From positions 62,001 to 126,000 of the forward strand of contig NZ_JAGQDH010000003.1 of NCBI RefSeq assembly GCF_018069895.1: a stretch of DNA of 64,000 nucleotides, read 5' to 3'. The notes below the pieces were generated by a model, which saw only the letters and a program-made list of their open reading frames with translations, was not told the DNA's origin and ran no database searches. Shown piece after piece: positions 18,119-25,921 of the stretch; the stretch's first letter is position 1, and every line of letters begins with the position of its first letter. This DNA is from Roseovarius autotrophicus. Its GTDB lineage: Bacteria; Pseudomonadota; Alphaproteobacteria; Rhodobacterales; Rhodobacteraceae. A program made the position numbers and the translations under genes.

Positions 18119-18128
18119 GCGTGGCAGC

Positions 18129-18154
18129 GCCGGGGGGCAGCGATGCCCTCCGGC
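18129..18154 (+). terminator. Strong GC hairpin after nirS (attenuating terminator or mRNA stabiliser)
   Basis: GCCGGGGGGC (18129-18138) pairs with GCCCTCCGGC (18145-18154): 10 pairs including one G-U, loop AGCGAT. It is followed by TTTCGCCTTTG, a weak T-rich stretch. It lies 10 bases after the nirS stop and 50 bases before nirT, so it could lower transcription into nirT or protect the nirS message. Confidence 0.6.
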
Positions 18155-18203
18155 TTTCGCCTTTGCCCACAGACACCCGCAGACCTGACGGAGCGCGGAT
18201 CAG

Positions 18204-19943
18204 ATGACAGATGAAACCCCGAAAACCGGCCGTCTCTGGCGGCGCTGGGTCTGGTATGGCGTGCCTGTTGGCGGCGCCGCCGCTGCCTTTGCCGCCGGGA
18301 TCATCTTCTGGGGCGGGTTCAACACCGCCATGGAAGCCACCAACACGATGGAATTCTGCGTCTCCTGCCACGAGATGCGCGAGAACGTGTTCAAGGAATA
18401 CGAACACACCATCCACCACGAGAACCGCTCTGGCGTGCAGGCGACCTGTTCGGATTGCCACGTCCCGGACCCCTGGGTGCACAAGATGGTGCGCAAGGTG
18501 CAGGCCACGCGCGAACTGTATGGCAAGGTCATGGGCTCGATCAGCACACCTGAGAAATTCGAGGAGGAACGCCTGCGGCTGGCCACCAATGTCTGGACCG
18601 CGATGAAGAAGACCGATTCGCGCGAATGCCGGAACTGTCACACCATCGTCAGCATGAACCCCCGTTTCCAGAAACCCCGCGCACGCCAGCAGCACCTGAC
18701 GGCGATGGAGACCGGACAGACCTGCATCGACTGTCACAAGGGGATCGCGCATTCCGATGTGCGTGACCGTGCGCCCGAGGAGTTGCTGGAAGCGCTCGAG
18801 GCGCCGAATCCCCGGCATATCAAGACGGTGCCGCAAAGCTTCCTTGACGGGCTGGACTATATCGCGCGCGTCGAGGCCGAAGAGGCCGCCGCCGCTATCG
18901 AGGCGGCACAGGCGGCCGAGGCGGCAGTCGAGGCACGGATTGCCGCAGCTGTCGAAACGGCGCTGAGCGCGAGCGACGACGCAGCGGCGCCATCGGGCGC
19001 GGGCGCCGCGATCGACTGGTCGGCCATCCCGCCTGTGACCGTGGGCCTGTTCTATCCCGGCCAGACACCCTGGGAATGGGTGCTCAACGGCAAGGAACAT
19101 GGTGGTGCGCGCGCATTTACCAGGGGCGGCGACCAATGCTCGGTCTGCCACGCCAAGGAGACCGACGCCATGGGCGCCAAGCTTGTAAGCGGCGAAAAGG
19201 CCGAACCCACGCCCATTCCGGGCAAGCGGGGGGCGGTCAACGTGGCCATTCAGGCCGCCCATGATGCCGACAACCTCTATTTGCGCCTGCGCTGGAAGGA
19301 GGGTGGCCACGCCCCCGTGCCCTTTGTCGAGGGCGGCAGGATGGACCCCGAGAACCCTGTCAAGCTCGCGATGATGATCGTGGGCGAGGGTGTGGAAAAG
19401 GCCGAACAGGCGGGCTGCTGGTCAAGCTGCCACATGGACAGCCGGAGCATGCCCAATGCACCCGATGACCTTGGCGATCTTGACGCGGCGCTTGGCGGGC
19501 ATGGCTATGTGCAGAAATACATCCCCGACAGCCGCACCGAGATCGAGTTCAAGGGCCGTGAGCGCCCGATGGGCGGCTGGGACCTCTTGCGCGACGAGGG
19601 TGAACTGGCTGCCTTTCTGGAGAATGGCACCTTCATGGACTTCACCCGGCTGGATGCCTCCGGCACTGCCCGGCGCGGCTATCTGCTGGAGCGGCGGCAC
19701 GAGGATGCGGGCCATCCGGTCGAAGGCTCCATGGTGCTTGAGGGCGATACCTGGACCGCCGTTCTGGTGCGTCCGCTGGCGGCAAACGCGCCAGGGCAGA
19801 TCGCCATCGAGCCGGGCAAGGTCTATACGGTGGGCTTCGCGCTGCATGACGATCACGCGGCGGCACGGTTCCACCACGTCTCGCTCGATCTGCGGCTGGC
19901 GCTTGACGATGCGTCGGTCGAACTGAACGCGATCGCGCACTGA
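18204..19943 (+). CDS. nirT: NirT: NapC/NirT tetraheme cytochrome fused to an ethylbenzene dehydrogenase-type heme domain
   Basis: A membrane-anchored multiheme cytochrome that probably takes electrons from quinol to periplasmic nitrite reductase. 579 residues. After one N-terminal anchor (about 18-38) come the four NapC-type motifs CVSCH (52-56), CSDCH (82-86), CRNCH (142-146) and CIDCH (174-178). An Ala/Glu-rich helical linker (about 220-265) leads to a second domain with CSVCH (312-316) and an unusual CX3CH, C405-W-S-S-C409-H410. That domain continues with FHHVSLDLRLAL at the end and resembles the EB_dh heme-binding family. Classical NirT is only about 200 residues. It lies between two GC hairpins downstream of nirS. 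Confidence 0.88.
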   Translation: MTDETPKTGRLWRRWVWYGVPVGGAAAAFAAGIIFWGGFNTAMEATNTMEFCVSCHEMRENVFKEYEHTIHHENRSGVQATCSDCHVPDPWVHKMVRKVQATRELYGKVMGSISTPEKFEEERLRLATNVWTAMKKTDSRECRNCHTIVSMNPRFQKPRARQQHLTAMETGQTCIDCHKGIAHSDVRDRAPEELLEALEAPNPRHIKTVPQSFLDGLDYIARVEAEEAAAAIEAAQAAEAAVEARIAAAVETALSASDDAAAPSGAGAAIDWSAIPPVTVGLFYPGQTPWEWVLNGKEHGGARAFTRGGDQCSVCHAKETDAMGAKLVSGEKAEPTPIPGKRGAVNVAIQAAHDADNLYLRLRWKEGGHAPVPFVEGGRMDPENPVKLAMMIVGEGVEKAEQAGCWSSCHMDSRSMPNAPDDLGDLDAALGGHGYVQKYIPDSRTEIEFKGRERPMGGWDLLRDEGELAAFLENGTFMDFTRLDASGTARRGYLLERRHEDAGHPVEGSMVLEGDTWTAVLVRPLAANAPGQIAIEPGKVYTVGFALHDDHAAARFHHVSLDLRLALDDASVELNAIAH

Positions 19944-19959
19944 GGGCGGGCGCGGGCGG

Positions 19960-19982
19960 CCCCGGCCCGAGACGGGCCGGGG
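19960..19982 (+). terminator. Strong GC hairpin after nirT
   Basis: CCCCGGCCCG (19960-19969) and CGGGCCGGGG (19973-19982) form a perfect 10-bp stem with a three-base loop, followed by TTGCTGTTTCCC. It sits 17 bases after the nirT stop and before the cytochrome c gene. It is a probable partial terminator or RNA processing/stability element. Confidence 0.6.
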
Positions 19983-20019
19983 TTGCTGTTTCCCAACCCC
20001 TTTCACAGGAGAGAGAGCC

Positions 20020-20442
20020 ATGCCCCCTATCCGCACCCTCGCCAGCCTGTTTGCGCTCCTGCCCCTGCCCCTGCCCGCGCTTGCGGGCGACCTGCCTACC
20101 GACCCCGAGGCCCTGGCCGAGGGCGCGGCGATCTTCGAGCGGCGGTGCAGCCAGTGCCACGGGCTTGATGGCGTGATCTACAAGGCGCCCTGGCTCAACG
20201 GGTTGATCGGGCGGCCTGCGGCATCGGTGCCCGATTTCCCCTATTCCGAGGCGATGCGCGCCTGGGGCGGCACCTGGACGGTTGAGACCCTCACGGCATG
20301 GCTGACCAAACCCGATGAGCTTGTCCCCGGCACCGAGATGAATTTCGGCGGCTTCCGCCGCCGCACCGAGGACCGCGACAAGGTGATTGCGTATCTTGTC
20401 GAGGCGACACGCGAAGCGGCGACGCAAGCGGCGCGGCCTTAA
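20020..20442 (+). CDS. Periplasmic class I c-type cytochrome
   Basis: A 140-residue monoheme cytochrome with a cleavable signal peptide (cleavage near ALAG-DLP). Heme motif C43-S-Q-C46-H47 and probable axial Met107 (PGTEMNFGG). GLIGRPAASVPDFPYSEAMR and the C-terminal RDKVIAYL match the mitochondrial-like c2/c550 group, which commonly donates electrons to nitrite, NO and N2O reductases. A Shine-Dalgarno AGGAGAG precedes the start. By position it could fill the role of NirM/cytochrome c550. No azurin or pseudoazurin gene is seen nearby. Its TAA stop lies inside the nirE Nnr box. Confidence 0.88.
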   Translation: MPPIRTLASLFALLPLPLPALAGDLPTDPEALAEGAAIFERRCSQCHGLDGVIYKAPWLNGLIGRPAASVPDFPYSEAMRAWGGTWTVETLTAWLTKPDELVPGTEMNFGGFRRRTEDRDKVIAYLVEATREAATQAARP

Positions 20443-20452
20443 CGAAAGTCAA
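20439..20452 (+). promoter_or_regulatory. NnrR-type box of nirE
   Basis: TTAACGAAAGTCAA, identical to the norC and nirS boxes, centred about 63 bp before nirE. It gives the d1-heme genes a promoter of their own separate from nirS. The first bases overlap the stop codon of the cytochrome c gene. A weak -10-like CAGTCT lies at 20475-20480. Confidence 0.82.
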
Positions 20453-20508
20453 GGTTCGCGCGCGGGCAATCGGCCAGTCTGGGATCAAAGCCAAGCCCGG
20501 AGAGTCGC

Positions 20509-21291
20509 ATGTCATACCCTAGCCAAGGCCATGTTTCGCTTGTTGGTTCCGGTCCGGGCGATCCCGACCTTCTGACCTGCAAGGCGCTTCGATGCCTGCA
20601 AGAGGCCGATGTTCTGGTGTTCGACCGGTTGGTCAGCCCCGAGATCCTTGCGCTCGTGCCTGCCCGCGTGCGGCGCATCGACGTGGGCAAGATGCCCAAA
20701 TGCCATCCCGTGCCGCAGGAGGGGATCAACGCGCTTCTGGTCGATCTCGCGCGGCAGGGGCTGCGTGTGGTGCGCCTGAAGGGTGGCGACCCGCTGATTT
20801 TCGGACGCGGCAGCGAAGAGGCCGAGGTGTTGCGCGCTGCCGGAATTACCGTCGATTATGTGCCCGGCATCACCGCCGCGCAGGGCATGGCCGCCTCGAC
20901 CGGCGTGCCGCTGACGCATCGGGGGCTGGCCACGGGCGTGCGCTATGTCACCGGGCATCGGGCGAAGGACGGCAGTCTCGATCTCGACTGGGCATCGCTG
21001 GCGAGCGAGGAGACCACGCTTGTCGTCTATATGGGCGTGGCCAATATCGCGCAGATAGCGGCGGAACTGATGGCCCACGGCCTGCCCGCCGACCTGCCGG
21101 TGATGGCGGTGGCAAGCGTGACGACCCCGCGCGAGGCGCGGCTGGTCTCGTCGCTGGACCGCATCGCGCCCGAGATCGCGGAGGCCCACCTTGCCGCGCC
21201 GGTGCTTTTTGTCATCGGCCATGTGGTGCGGCTTTATGAGGGCAATGCCGCCCTGCCGCTGCGTGATGCCGAGGTGAGGGTCTATGCGTAA
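20509..21291 (+). CDS. nirE: Uroporphyrinogen-III C-methyltransferase for heme d1 synthesis
   Basis: An S-adenosylmethionine-dependent enzyme that methylates uroporphyrinogen III at C2 and C7 to precorrin-2, the first committed step to heme d1. 260 residues. The SUMT signature blocks are VSLVGSGPGDPDLLTCKAL, LVRLKGGDPLIFGRGSEE (here RVVRLKGGDP), YVPGITAAQGMAA and VVYMGVANI. It is named nirE rather than cobA or cysG because it opens the d1-heme gene run and has no siroheme synthase domain. It overlaps nirC by 8 bases. Confidence 0.93.
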   Translation: MSYPSQGHVSLVGSGPGDPDLLTCKALRCLQEADVLVFDRLVSPEILALVPARVRRIDVGKMPKCHPVPQEGINALLVDLARQGLRVVRLKGGDPLIFGRGSEEAEVLRAAGITVDYVPGITAAQGMAASTGVPLTHRGLATGVRYVTGHRAKDGSLDLDWASLASEETTLVVYMGVANIAQIAAELMAHGLPADLPVMAVASVTTPREARLVSSLDRIAPEIAEAHLAAPVLFVIGHVVRLYEGNAALPLRDAEVRVYA

Positions 21292-21610
21292 CGCGCCTGC
21301 CCTCTGCCTTGCCGCGACCCTGGCCGGGTTCGCCCCCGTTCCCGCCGCCGCCGAGATCAGCGCCGAGCGGGTGGAACGGCTCGAGCACATGCTGGTGCAG
21401 GATTGTGGCTCTTGTCACGGGCTGGTGCGCAAGGGCGGGCTTGGCAGCCCGCTCACCCGAGACGCGCTTGCCCATGCCGCGCCCGAGGGGCTGGCCGCGA
21501 TCATCCTCGACGGCATCCCCGGCACCGCCATGCCGCCCTGGCGCGCGCTTCTGACCGAGGCCGAGGCGCTCTGGATGGCGCACCACCTTCTGATGGAGCC
21601 ACGTGAATGA
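21284..21610 (+). CDS. nirC: NirC, small periplasmic cytochrome c
   Basis: A 108-residue monoheme cytochrome c with a signal peptide (cleavage near PAAAE). Heme motif C41-G-S-C44-H45 in DCGSCHGLVRKGGLGSPLT, and a likely axial Met in GTAMPPWRALLTEAEA. NirC is thought to supply or remove electrons in the last periplasmic steps of heme d1 formation. The start overlaps nirE and the stop overlaps nirF as ATGA, so expression is translationally coupled. Confidence 0.9.
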   Translation: MRNAPALCLAATLAGFAPVPAAAEISAERVERLEHMLVQDCGSCHGLVRKGGLGSPLTRDALAHAAPEGLAAIILDGIPGTAMPPWRALLTEAEALWMAHHLLMEPRE

Positions 21611-22764
21611 GACGGTTTCTCGCCACCCTCGCCCTTTCAGCCAGCCTTCTTGCAGCCCCGGCCGGGGCCGAGACCGCCCCCCGTGCCACCGGCGGGCTTG
21701 GCCTTGTGATCGAGCGCGCCACCGGCTCGGTCCTGCTGGTGGACCGGATCGCGCATGAGGTCATCTCGCGCATCGAGGGCCTGGGCGATCTGAGCCACGC
21801 CTCGGTGACCTTCTCGCCAGACGAGCGGCTGGCCTATGTCTTTGGCCGCGACGGCGGGCTGACGCAGGTTGACATGCTGACGGGCGCGATCACCGCCCGC
21901 GTCCTTCAGGGCGGCAACGCCATCGGCGGTGCGATCTCGGACGATGGCGCGCTGGTGGCTGTCTCGAATTACGAGCCGGGCGGCGTGCGCGTGTTCGACG
22001 CCGAAACGCTGGAGATGGTGGCCGATATCCCCTCGGGCGGCAAGACCGTGGGCCTTGTCGATCTGCCGAACCGCCGCTTTGCCTGGACGGTCTGGGAGAC
22101 GGGAACGGTCTGGCTGGCCGATCTGTCGGGGGAAGTGCCGGTCATCACCGATCTGGGACAGGCGGGCCTCAACCCTTATGATGCGGTGCTGTCGGGCGAC
22201 GGGCGGCATTACATCGTCGGGCTGTTCGGCGAAAAGGGCCTGACGCTGTTCGACATGTGGCAGGACGCGCCCGAGCCGGTGCGTTTTCTCAGCGATTACG
22301 GACGCGAGGACGCGGAAATGCCGGTCTACAAGATGCCCCACCTGCAAGGCTGGGCGCTGACCGAGGGGCAGTTTGCCCTGCCTGCCGTGGGGCAGCACGC
22401 GCTTCTCTGGGTGGAGCGCGCGACCCTTGCGCAGGCCGGTCGCACGGCGCTGCATGGCCAGCCGATCTTTGCCGTGGCGCAACCTGGCAGCCCCTATGTC
22501 TGGGTGAATTTCGCCCTGCCGCATAACGACACGCTTCAGGTGCTCGACAGCCGCACCCATGAGGTGGTGGCGACCCTCACCCCCGGCGCCGCCGTGCTGC
22601 ATATGGAGTTCAGCCCGCGCGGGCATGAGCTTTGGGTCAGTTCGCGCGATGGCAACCGGGTCTTTGTCTATGATACCCACAGCCGCACGGTGAAGGCCGA
22701 ACTGGAGGCGCAAAGCCCCTCTGGCATCTTCTTCACCGCGCGCGCGCATCGCACGGGGCTATAG
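21607..22764 (+). CDS. nirF: NirF, heme d1 biosynthesis protein
   Basis: A periplasmic d1-heme biogenesis protein, reported to act late in heme d1 synthesis. 385 residues with a cleavable signal peptide (AAPAGAETAPR) and no lipobox cysteine, unlike forms anchored as lipoproteins. The remainder is a beta-propeller resembling the NirS d1 domain (VTFSPDERLAYVFGRDGGLTQVD, GGAISDDGALVAVSNYEPGGVRVFD, HMEFSPRGHELWVSSRDGNRVFVYD) but without a cytochrome c domain. ATGA overlap with nirC. Confidence 0.93.
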   Translation: MRRFLATLALSASLLAAPAGAETAPRATGGLGLVIERATGSVLLVDRIAHEVISRIEGLGDLSHASVTFSPDERLAYVFGRDGGLTQVDMLTGAITARVLQGGNAIGGAISDDGALVAVSNYEPGGVRVFDAETLEMVADIPSGGKTVGLVDLPNRRFAWTVWETGTVWLADLSGEVPVITDLGQAGLNPYDAVLSGDGRHYIVGLFGEKGLTLFDMWQDAPEPVRFLSDYGREDAEMPVYKMPHLQGWALTEGQFALPAVGQHALLWVERATLAQAGRTALHGQPIFAVAQPGSPYVWVNFALPHNDTLQVLDSRTHEVVATLTPGAAVLHMEFSPRGHELWVSSRDGNRVFVYDTHSRTVKAELEAQSPSGIFFTARAHRTGL

Positions 22765-22767
22765 GTC

Positions 22768-23754
22768 ATGCCCGCCCGTCTCGATCCCCGCGACACCGCC
22801 CTTCTCGACCGTTTTCAACGTGATCTGCCGCTGGTATCGCGCCCGTTTGCGGTAATGGCCGGGGCGCTTGGGCTGACGGAGGCCGAGGTGATCGAGCGCC
22901 TCGCCCGCCTCTCCGCCGAGGGCAAGATCGCGCGTGTCGGTGCCACCGTTCGGCCCAACACCGCCGGGGCCTCGACGCTCGCGGCGCTGGGCGTGGCGGC
23001 GCAGCGGCTGGAGGAGGTGGCCGAAATCGTCGGGCAGGAACCGGGCGTCAATCACAGCTATCAGCGCGACCATGCGTGGAACCTGTGGTTCGTGGCGACG
23101 GCGGCGGACGGGGCCGAGTTGCAGGCCACGCTGGACCGCATCGCCGCGCGCACCGGGCGCGAGGTGCTGGACCTGCGGCTTGTGCGGGCGTTCAACATCG
23201 ACCTCGGCTTTCCGTTGCAGGGCGTGCGTCCCGTCCCGCGGCGCGATGCCCCGGTGGACCGCGCGGCGCTCTGCGACGGCGACCGCCCGCTTTTGCACCT
23301 GCTCTCGCAGGGCCTGCCGCTGGTGCCTGTGCCCTACACCGCCGCCGCCCGCGATCTGGGGATGAGCGAGGCGGCGGTCATCGCCCGCATCGGCGCGCTT
23401 CTGAAGGCGGGTATCCTTACCCGGCTGGGCGTAATCGTGCGCCACCGTTCGCTTGGCTGGGCTGCCAATGCCATGGTCACCTTCGATCTGCCCGAGGACC
23501 GGATGGAGGCGGCGGGCCGCGCGCTTGCCGCGCATCCCGGCGTGACGCTTTGTTACCAGCGCCGCACCGTGCCGGGGGTCTGGCCCTATGGCCTGTTCTG
23601 CATGATCCACGGGCGCAGCCGTGCCGAGGCGCTGGCCACGCTCGACGTTGCCCGCGCCTTGCCCGAATTGCGCGGTGCCGCCCATCAGGTGCTGTTTTCG
23701 CAACGCTGCTTCAAGCAGACCGGCGCGCGGCTTCTGCCGTCCGAGGCGGCATGA
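22768..23754 (+). CDS. nirDL: NirDL, fused siroheme decarboxylase subunits
   Basis: Part of the enzyme that decarboxylates siroheme to 12,18-didecarboxysiroheme on the way to heme d1. 328 residues made of two AsnC/Lrp-like units: residues about 1-155 (NirD-like) and 160-328 (NirL-like). Each has a winged helix (LSRPFAVMAGALGLTEAEVIERL; VPYTAAARDLGMSEAAVIARI) and an alpha/beta substrate domain with conserved HxYxRxHxxNLWF-type (NHSYQRDHAWNLWFV) or CYQRRTVPGVWPYGLF segments. Fusion of the two is usual in paracocci and relatives. It overlaps nirG by ATGA. Confidence 0.93.
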   Translation: MPARLDPRDTALLDRFQRDLPLVSRPFAVMAGALGLTEAEVIERLARLSAEGKIARVGATVRPNTAGASTLAALGVAAQRLEEVAEIVGQEPGVNHSYQRDHAWNLWFVATAADGAELQATLDRIAARTGREVLDLRLVRAFNIDLGFPLQGVRPVPRRDAPVDRAALCDGDRPLLHLLSQGLPLVPVPYTAAARDLGMSEAAVIARIGALLKAGILTRLGVIVRHRSLGWAANAMVTFDLPEDRMEAAGRALAAHPGVTLCYQRRTVPGVWPYGLFCMIHGRSRAEALATLDVARALPELRGAAHQVLFSQRCFKQTGARLLPSEAA

Positions 23755-24224
23755 GACGCGCGGCGCTTCCCCCCGAGGCGCTCGACGCCACCGACCGCGC
23801 GATCCTCAACGCGCTCCAGGACGGCTTTCCGATCGCCCATGACCCGTTCACGCAGGCCGCCGCCCCCCTTGGCCTGAGCGGCGAGGCGCTGACCGCGCGG
23901 CTGGCGCATCTGCGCGATATCGGCGCGATCACCCGCTTTGGCCCCTTCTTCGACGCCGAGGCCATGGGCGGTGCGTTCTGCCTTTGCGCGATGGATGTGC
24001 CGGAGGCGCGTTTCGAGGAGGTCGTGACTTTGGTCAATGCCCATCCGGAGGTGGCGCATAATTATGAACGCGCGCACCGGCTCAACATGTGGTTCGTGCT
24101 CGCCTGCGAAACCCCAGAGGGGATTGAGCGGGTGGCCGCGCGGATCGAGCGCGAGACCGGGCTTTGCGTCCTGCGGTTTCCCAAGCTGCGGGAGTTCTTC
24201 ATCGGCTTCAGGGTAGAGGCATGA
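23751..24224 (+). CDS. nirG: NirG, siroheme decarboxylase-like AsnC-type subunit
   Basis: A 157-residue AsnC-type protein of the siroheme decarboxylase family: a winged helix at 15-60 (DATDRAILNALQDGFPIAHDPF) and the catalytic-type segment VAHNYERAHRLNMWFVLACET, ending RFPKLREFFIGFRVEA. I name it nirG from gene order (nirDL-nirG-nirH); NirG, NirL and NirD are hard to tell apart by sequence alone. ATGA overlaps on both sides couple it to nirDL and nirH. Confidence 0.85.
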   Translation: MRRAALPPEALDATDRAILNALQDGFPIAHDPFTQAAAPLGLSGEALTARLAHLRDIGAITRFGPFFDAEAMGGAFCLCAMDVPEARFEEVVTLVNAHPEVAHNYERAHRLNMWFVLACETPEGIERVAARIERETGLCVLRFPKLREFFIGFRVEA

Positions 24225-24706
24225 CACGCGACGCCACCGACCGCCGGATCATCGCCGCCACGCAAGCGGGCCTGCCGTTGGTGGCTGAACCCTATGCCGA
24301 GGTGGCGGGCTGGCTTGGCCTGTCCGAGGCCGAGGTGATCGCGCGGCTGACGGCCATGCAAGACGCGGGCATCGTGCGGCGTGTGGCTCTTGCGCCCAAT
24401 CACTATGCCTTGGGAATGCAGGCCAACGGGATGAGCGTCTGGGATGTGGCGGACGACCGCGCCGAGGCGCTTGGCGAAGCGGTCGGCGCGCTTTCGTTCG
24501 TGTCGCATTGCTACCTGCGCCCGCGCGCCCTGCCGCTCTGGCCTTACAACCTTTTCGCCATGCTGCACGGGCCGGACCGCGCCACCGTCGAGGCGCATCG
24601 CGCCGAGGTGGCGGACATTCTCGGCGATGCCTGCGCGCGCCACGACATTCTCTATTCAACCCGCATCCTGAAAAAGACCGGGATGCGCCTCAGGCCGGAG
24701 GGCTGA
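24221..24706 (+). CDS. nirH: NirH, siroheme decarboxylase-like AsnC-type subunit
   Basis: The fourth AsnC-like unit of the cluster, 161 residues. The winged helix spans about 4-50 (DATDRRIIAATQAGLPLVAEPY, LGLSEAEVIARL). The conserved CYLRPRALPLWPYNLFAMLHG corresponds to the CYQRRTVPGVWPYGLF region of the NirL half of NirDL, and the end is STRILKKTGMRLRPE. Named by position. Together NirDL, NirG and NirH supply the two D/G-type and two L/H-type units known to be needed for heme d1 formation. Confidence 0.86.
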   Translation: MTRDATDRRIIAATQAGLPLVAEPYAEVAGWLGLSEAEVIARLTAMQDAGIVRRVALAPNHYALGMQANGMSVWDVADDRAEALGEAVGALSFVSHCYLRPRALPLWPYNLFAMLHGPDRATVEAHRAEVADILGDACARHDILYSTRILKKTGMRLRPEG

Positions 24707-24709
24707 GCC

Positions 24710-25921
24710 ATGTTTCGTCTGACCCAATACATGCGGGAGCTTGTGAACCCGACGACCATTCGAGACCGTATGGACACGATGCGCCCGGTGGTGATCTGGA
24801 ACCTTACCCGCCGCTGTAACCTGCGGTGCCGGCATTGCTATACCACCTCCGCCGACATCTCCTTTCCCGGTGAGTTGAGTCATGGCGAGGCGATGGACGT
24901 TCTTGACGATCTGGCCGCCTTCAAGGTGCCCGCGCTGATCCTCTCGGGGGGCGAGCCGCTGTCGCGCTTTGATTTCTTCGACCTGGCCGAACGCGCCCGC
25001 GCGCTGGATTTCCGGTATCTGGCGCTTTCGACCAATGGTACGCGGCTGGCCGAGAATATTGACCGCATCACCACACTCGATTTCGACTATGTGGGCATTT
25101 CGCTTGATGGTATCGGCGGGGTGAATGACTGGTTTCGCGGTGTCGATGGCGCTTTCGAGGCTGCCCTTGCCGGGGTGCGGGCATGCAAGGCGCGCGGCGT
25201 CAAGGTGGGGCTGCGCTTTACGCTCACGCGCGACAATGCCCATACCCTGCCCGACATGCTCGATCTGTGCGACGCCGAAGGGGTGGACAAGTTCTACCTG
25301 TCGCATCTCGTCTATGCGGGGCGCGGCGACAAGCATCGCGGCGAGGATGCGCAGCATCGCCATACCCGCGTGGCGCTCGATCACCTGATTGACCGGGCAT
25401 GGGTAGCGGTGGCCGAGGATCAACCGCTTGAGATCGTGACCGGCAACAATGACGCCGATGCGGTTTATTTCCTGCACTGGGCCGAGCGGCATTTCGATGC
25501 CGCCAAACTGGCGCATCTGCGCGCGCACCTCACCGCGTGGGGCGGGAATTCCAGCGGTCTGGGCGTTGCCAATATCGACACGCAAGGCCGCGTGCATCCC
25601 GATACCTACTGGTCGGATTACACCGTGGGATCGGTCAAGGAGCGCCCCTTTTCCGAGATATGGACCGGGGATGACCCGATGCTCGCTGCGCTGCGCACCC
25701 GCCCGCGCCCGCTCAAGGGCCGTTGCGGGGCCTGCGCACACAAGGATATCTGCGGGGGAAATACGCGCATCCGCGCGCTTCAGGTCTCGGGCGACCCCTG
25801 GGCCGAGGATCCGGCCTGTTATCTGGACGCGGAGGAAATCGGCCTGAGTGCCGACGCCACCCGCCTGACCGTCACGCCATTCCGGGGGAAAAGCCATGAT
25901 CCGGCGCATCGTTTCTTCTGA
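24710..25921 (+). CDS. nirJ: NirJ, radical SAM heme d1 biosynthesis enzyme
   Basis: A radical SAM enzyme thought to replace the two propionate side chains during heme d1 synthesis. 403 residues. The 4Fe-4S/SAM motif is C36-N-L-R-C40-R-H-C43, followed by the GGEP motif (ILSGGEPLS). The C-terminal SPASM-like region carries further cluster cysteines ([20 protein letters not shown] and a later DPACYL). It starts 3 bases after nirH and its 3' end overlaps nirN by 26 bases. Confidence 0.95.
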   Translation: MFRLTQYMRELVNPTTIRDRMDTMRPVVIWNLTRRCNLRCRHCYTTSADISFPGELSHGEAMDVLDDLAAFKVPALILSGGEPLSRFDFFDLAERARALDFRYLALSTNGTRLAENIDRITTLDFDYVGISLDGIGGVNDWFRGVDGAFEAALAGVRACKARGVKVGLRFTLTRDNAHTLPDMLDLCDAEGVDKFYLSHLVYAGRGDKHRGEDAQHRHTRVALDHLIDRAWVAVAEDQPLEIVTGNNDADAVYFLHWAERHFDAAKLAHLRAHLTAWGGNSSGLGVANIDTQGRVHPDTYWSDYTVGSVKERPFSEIWTGDDPMLAALRTRPRPLKGRCGACAHKDICGGNTRIRALQVSGDPWAEDPACYLDAEEIGLSADATRLTVTPFRGKSHDPAHRFF

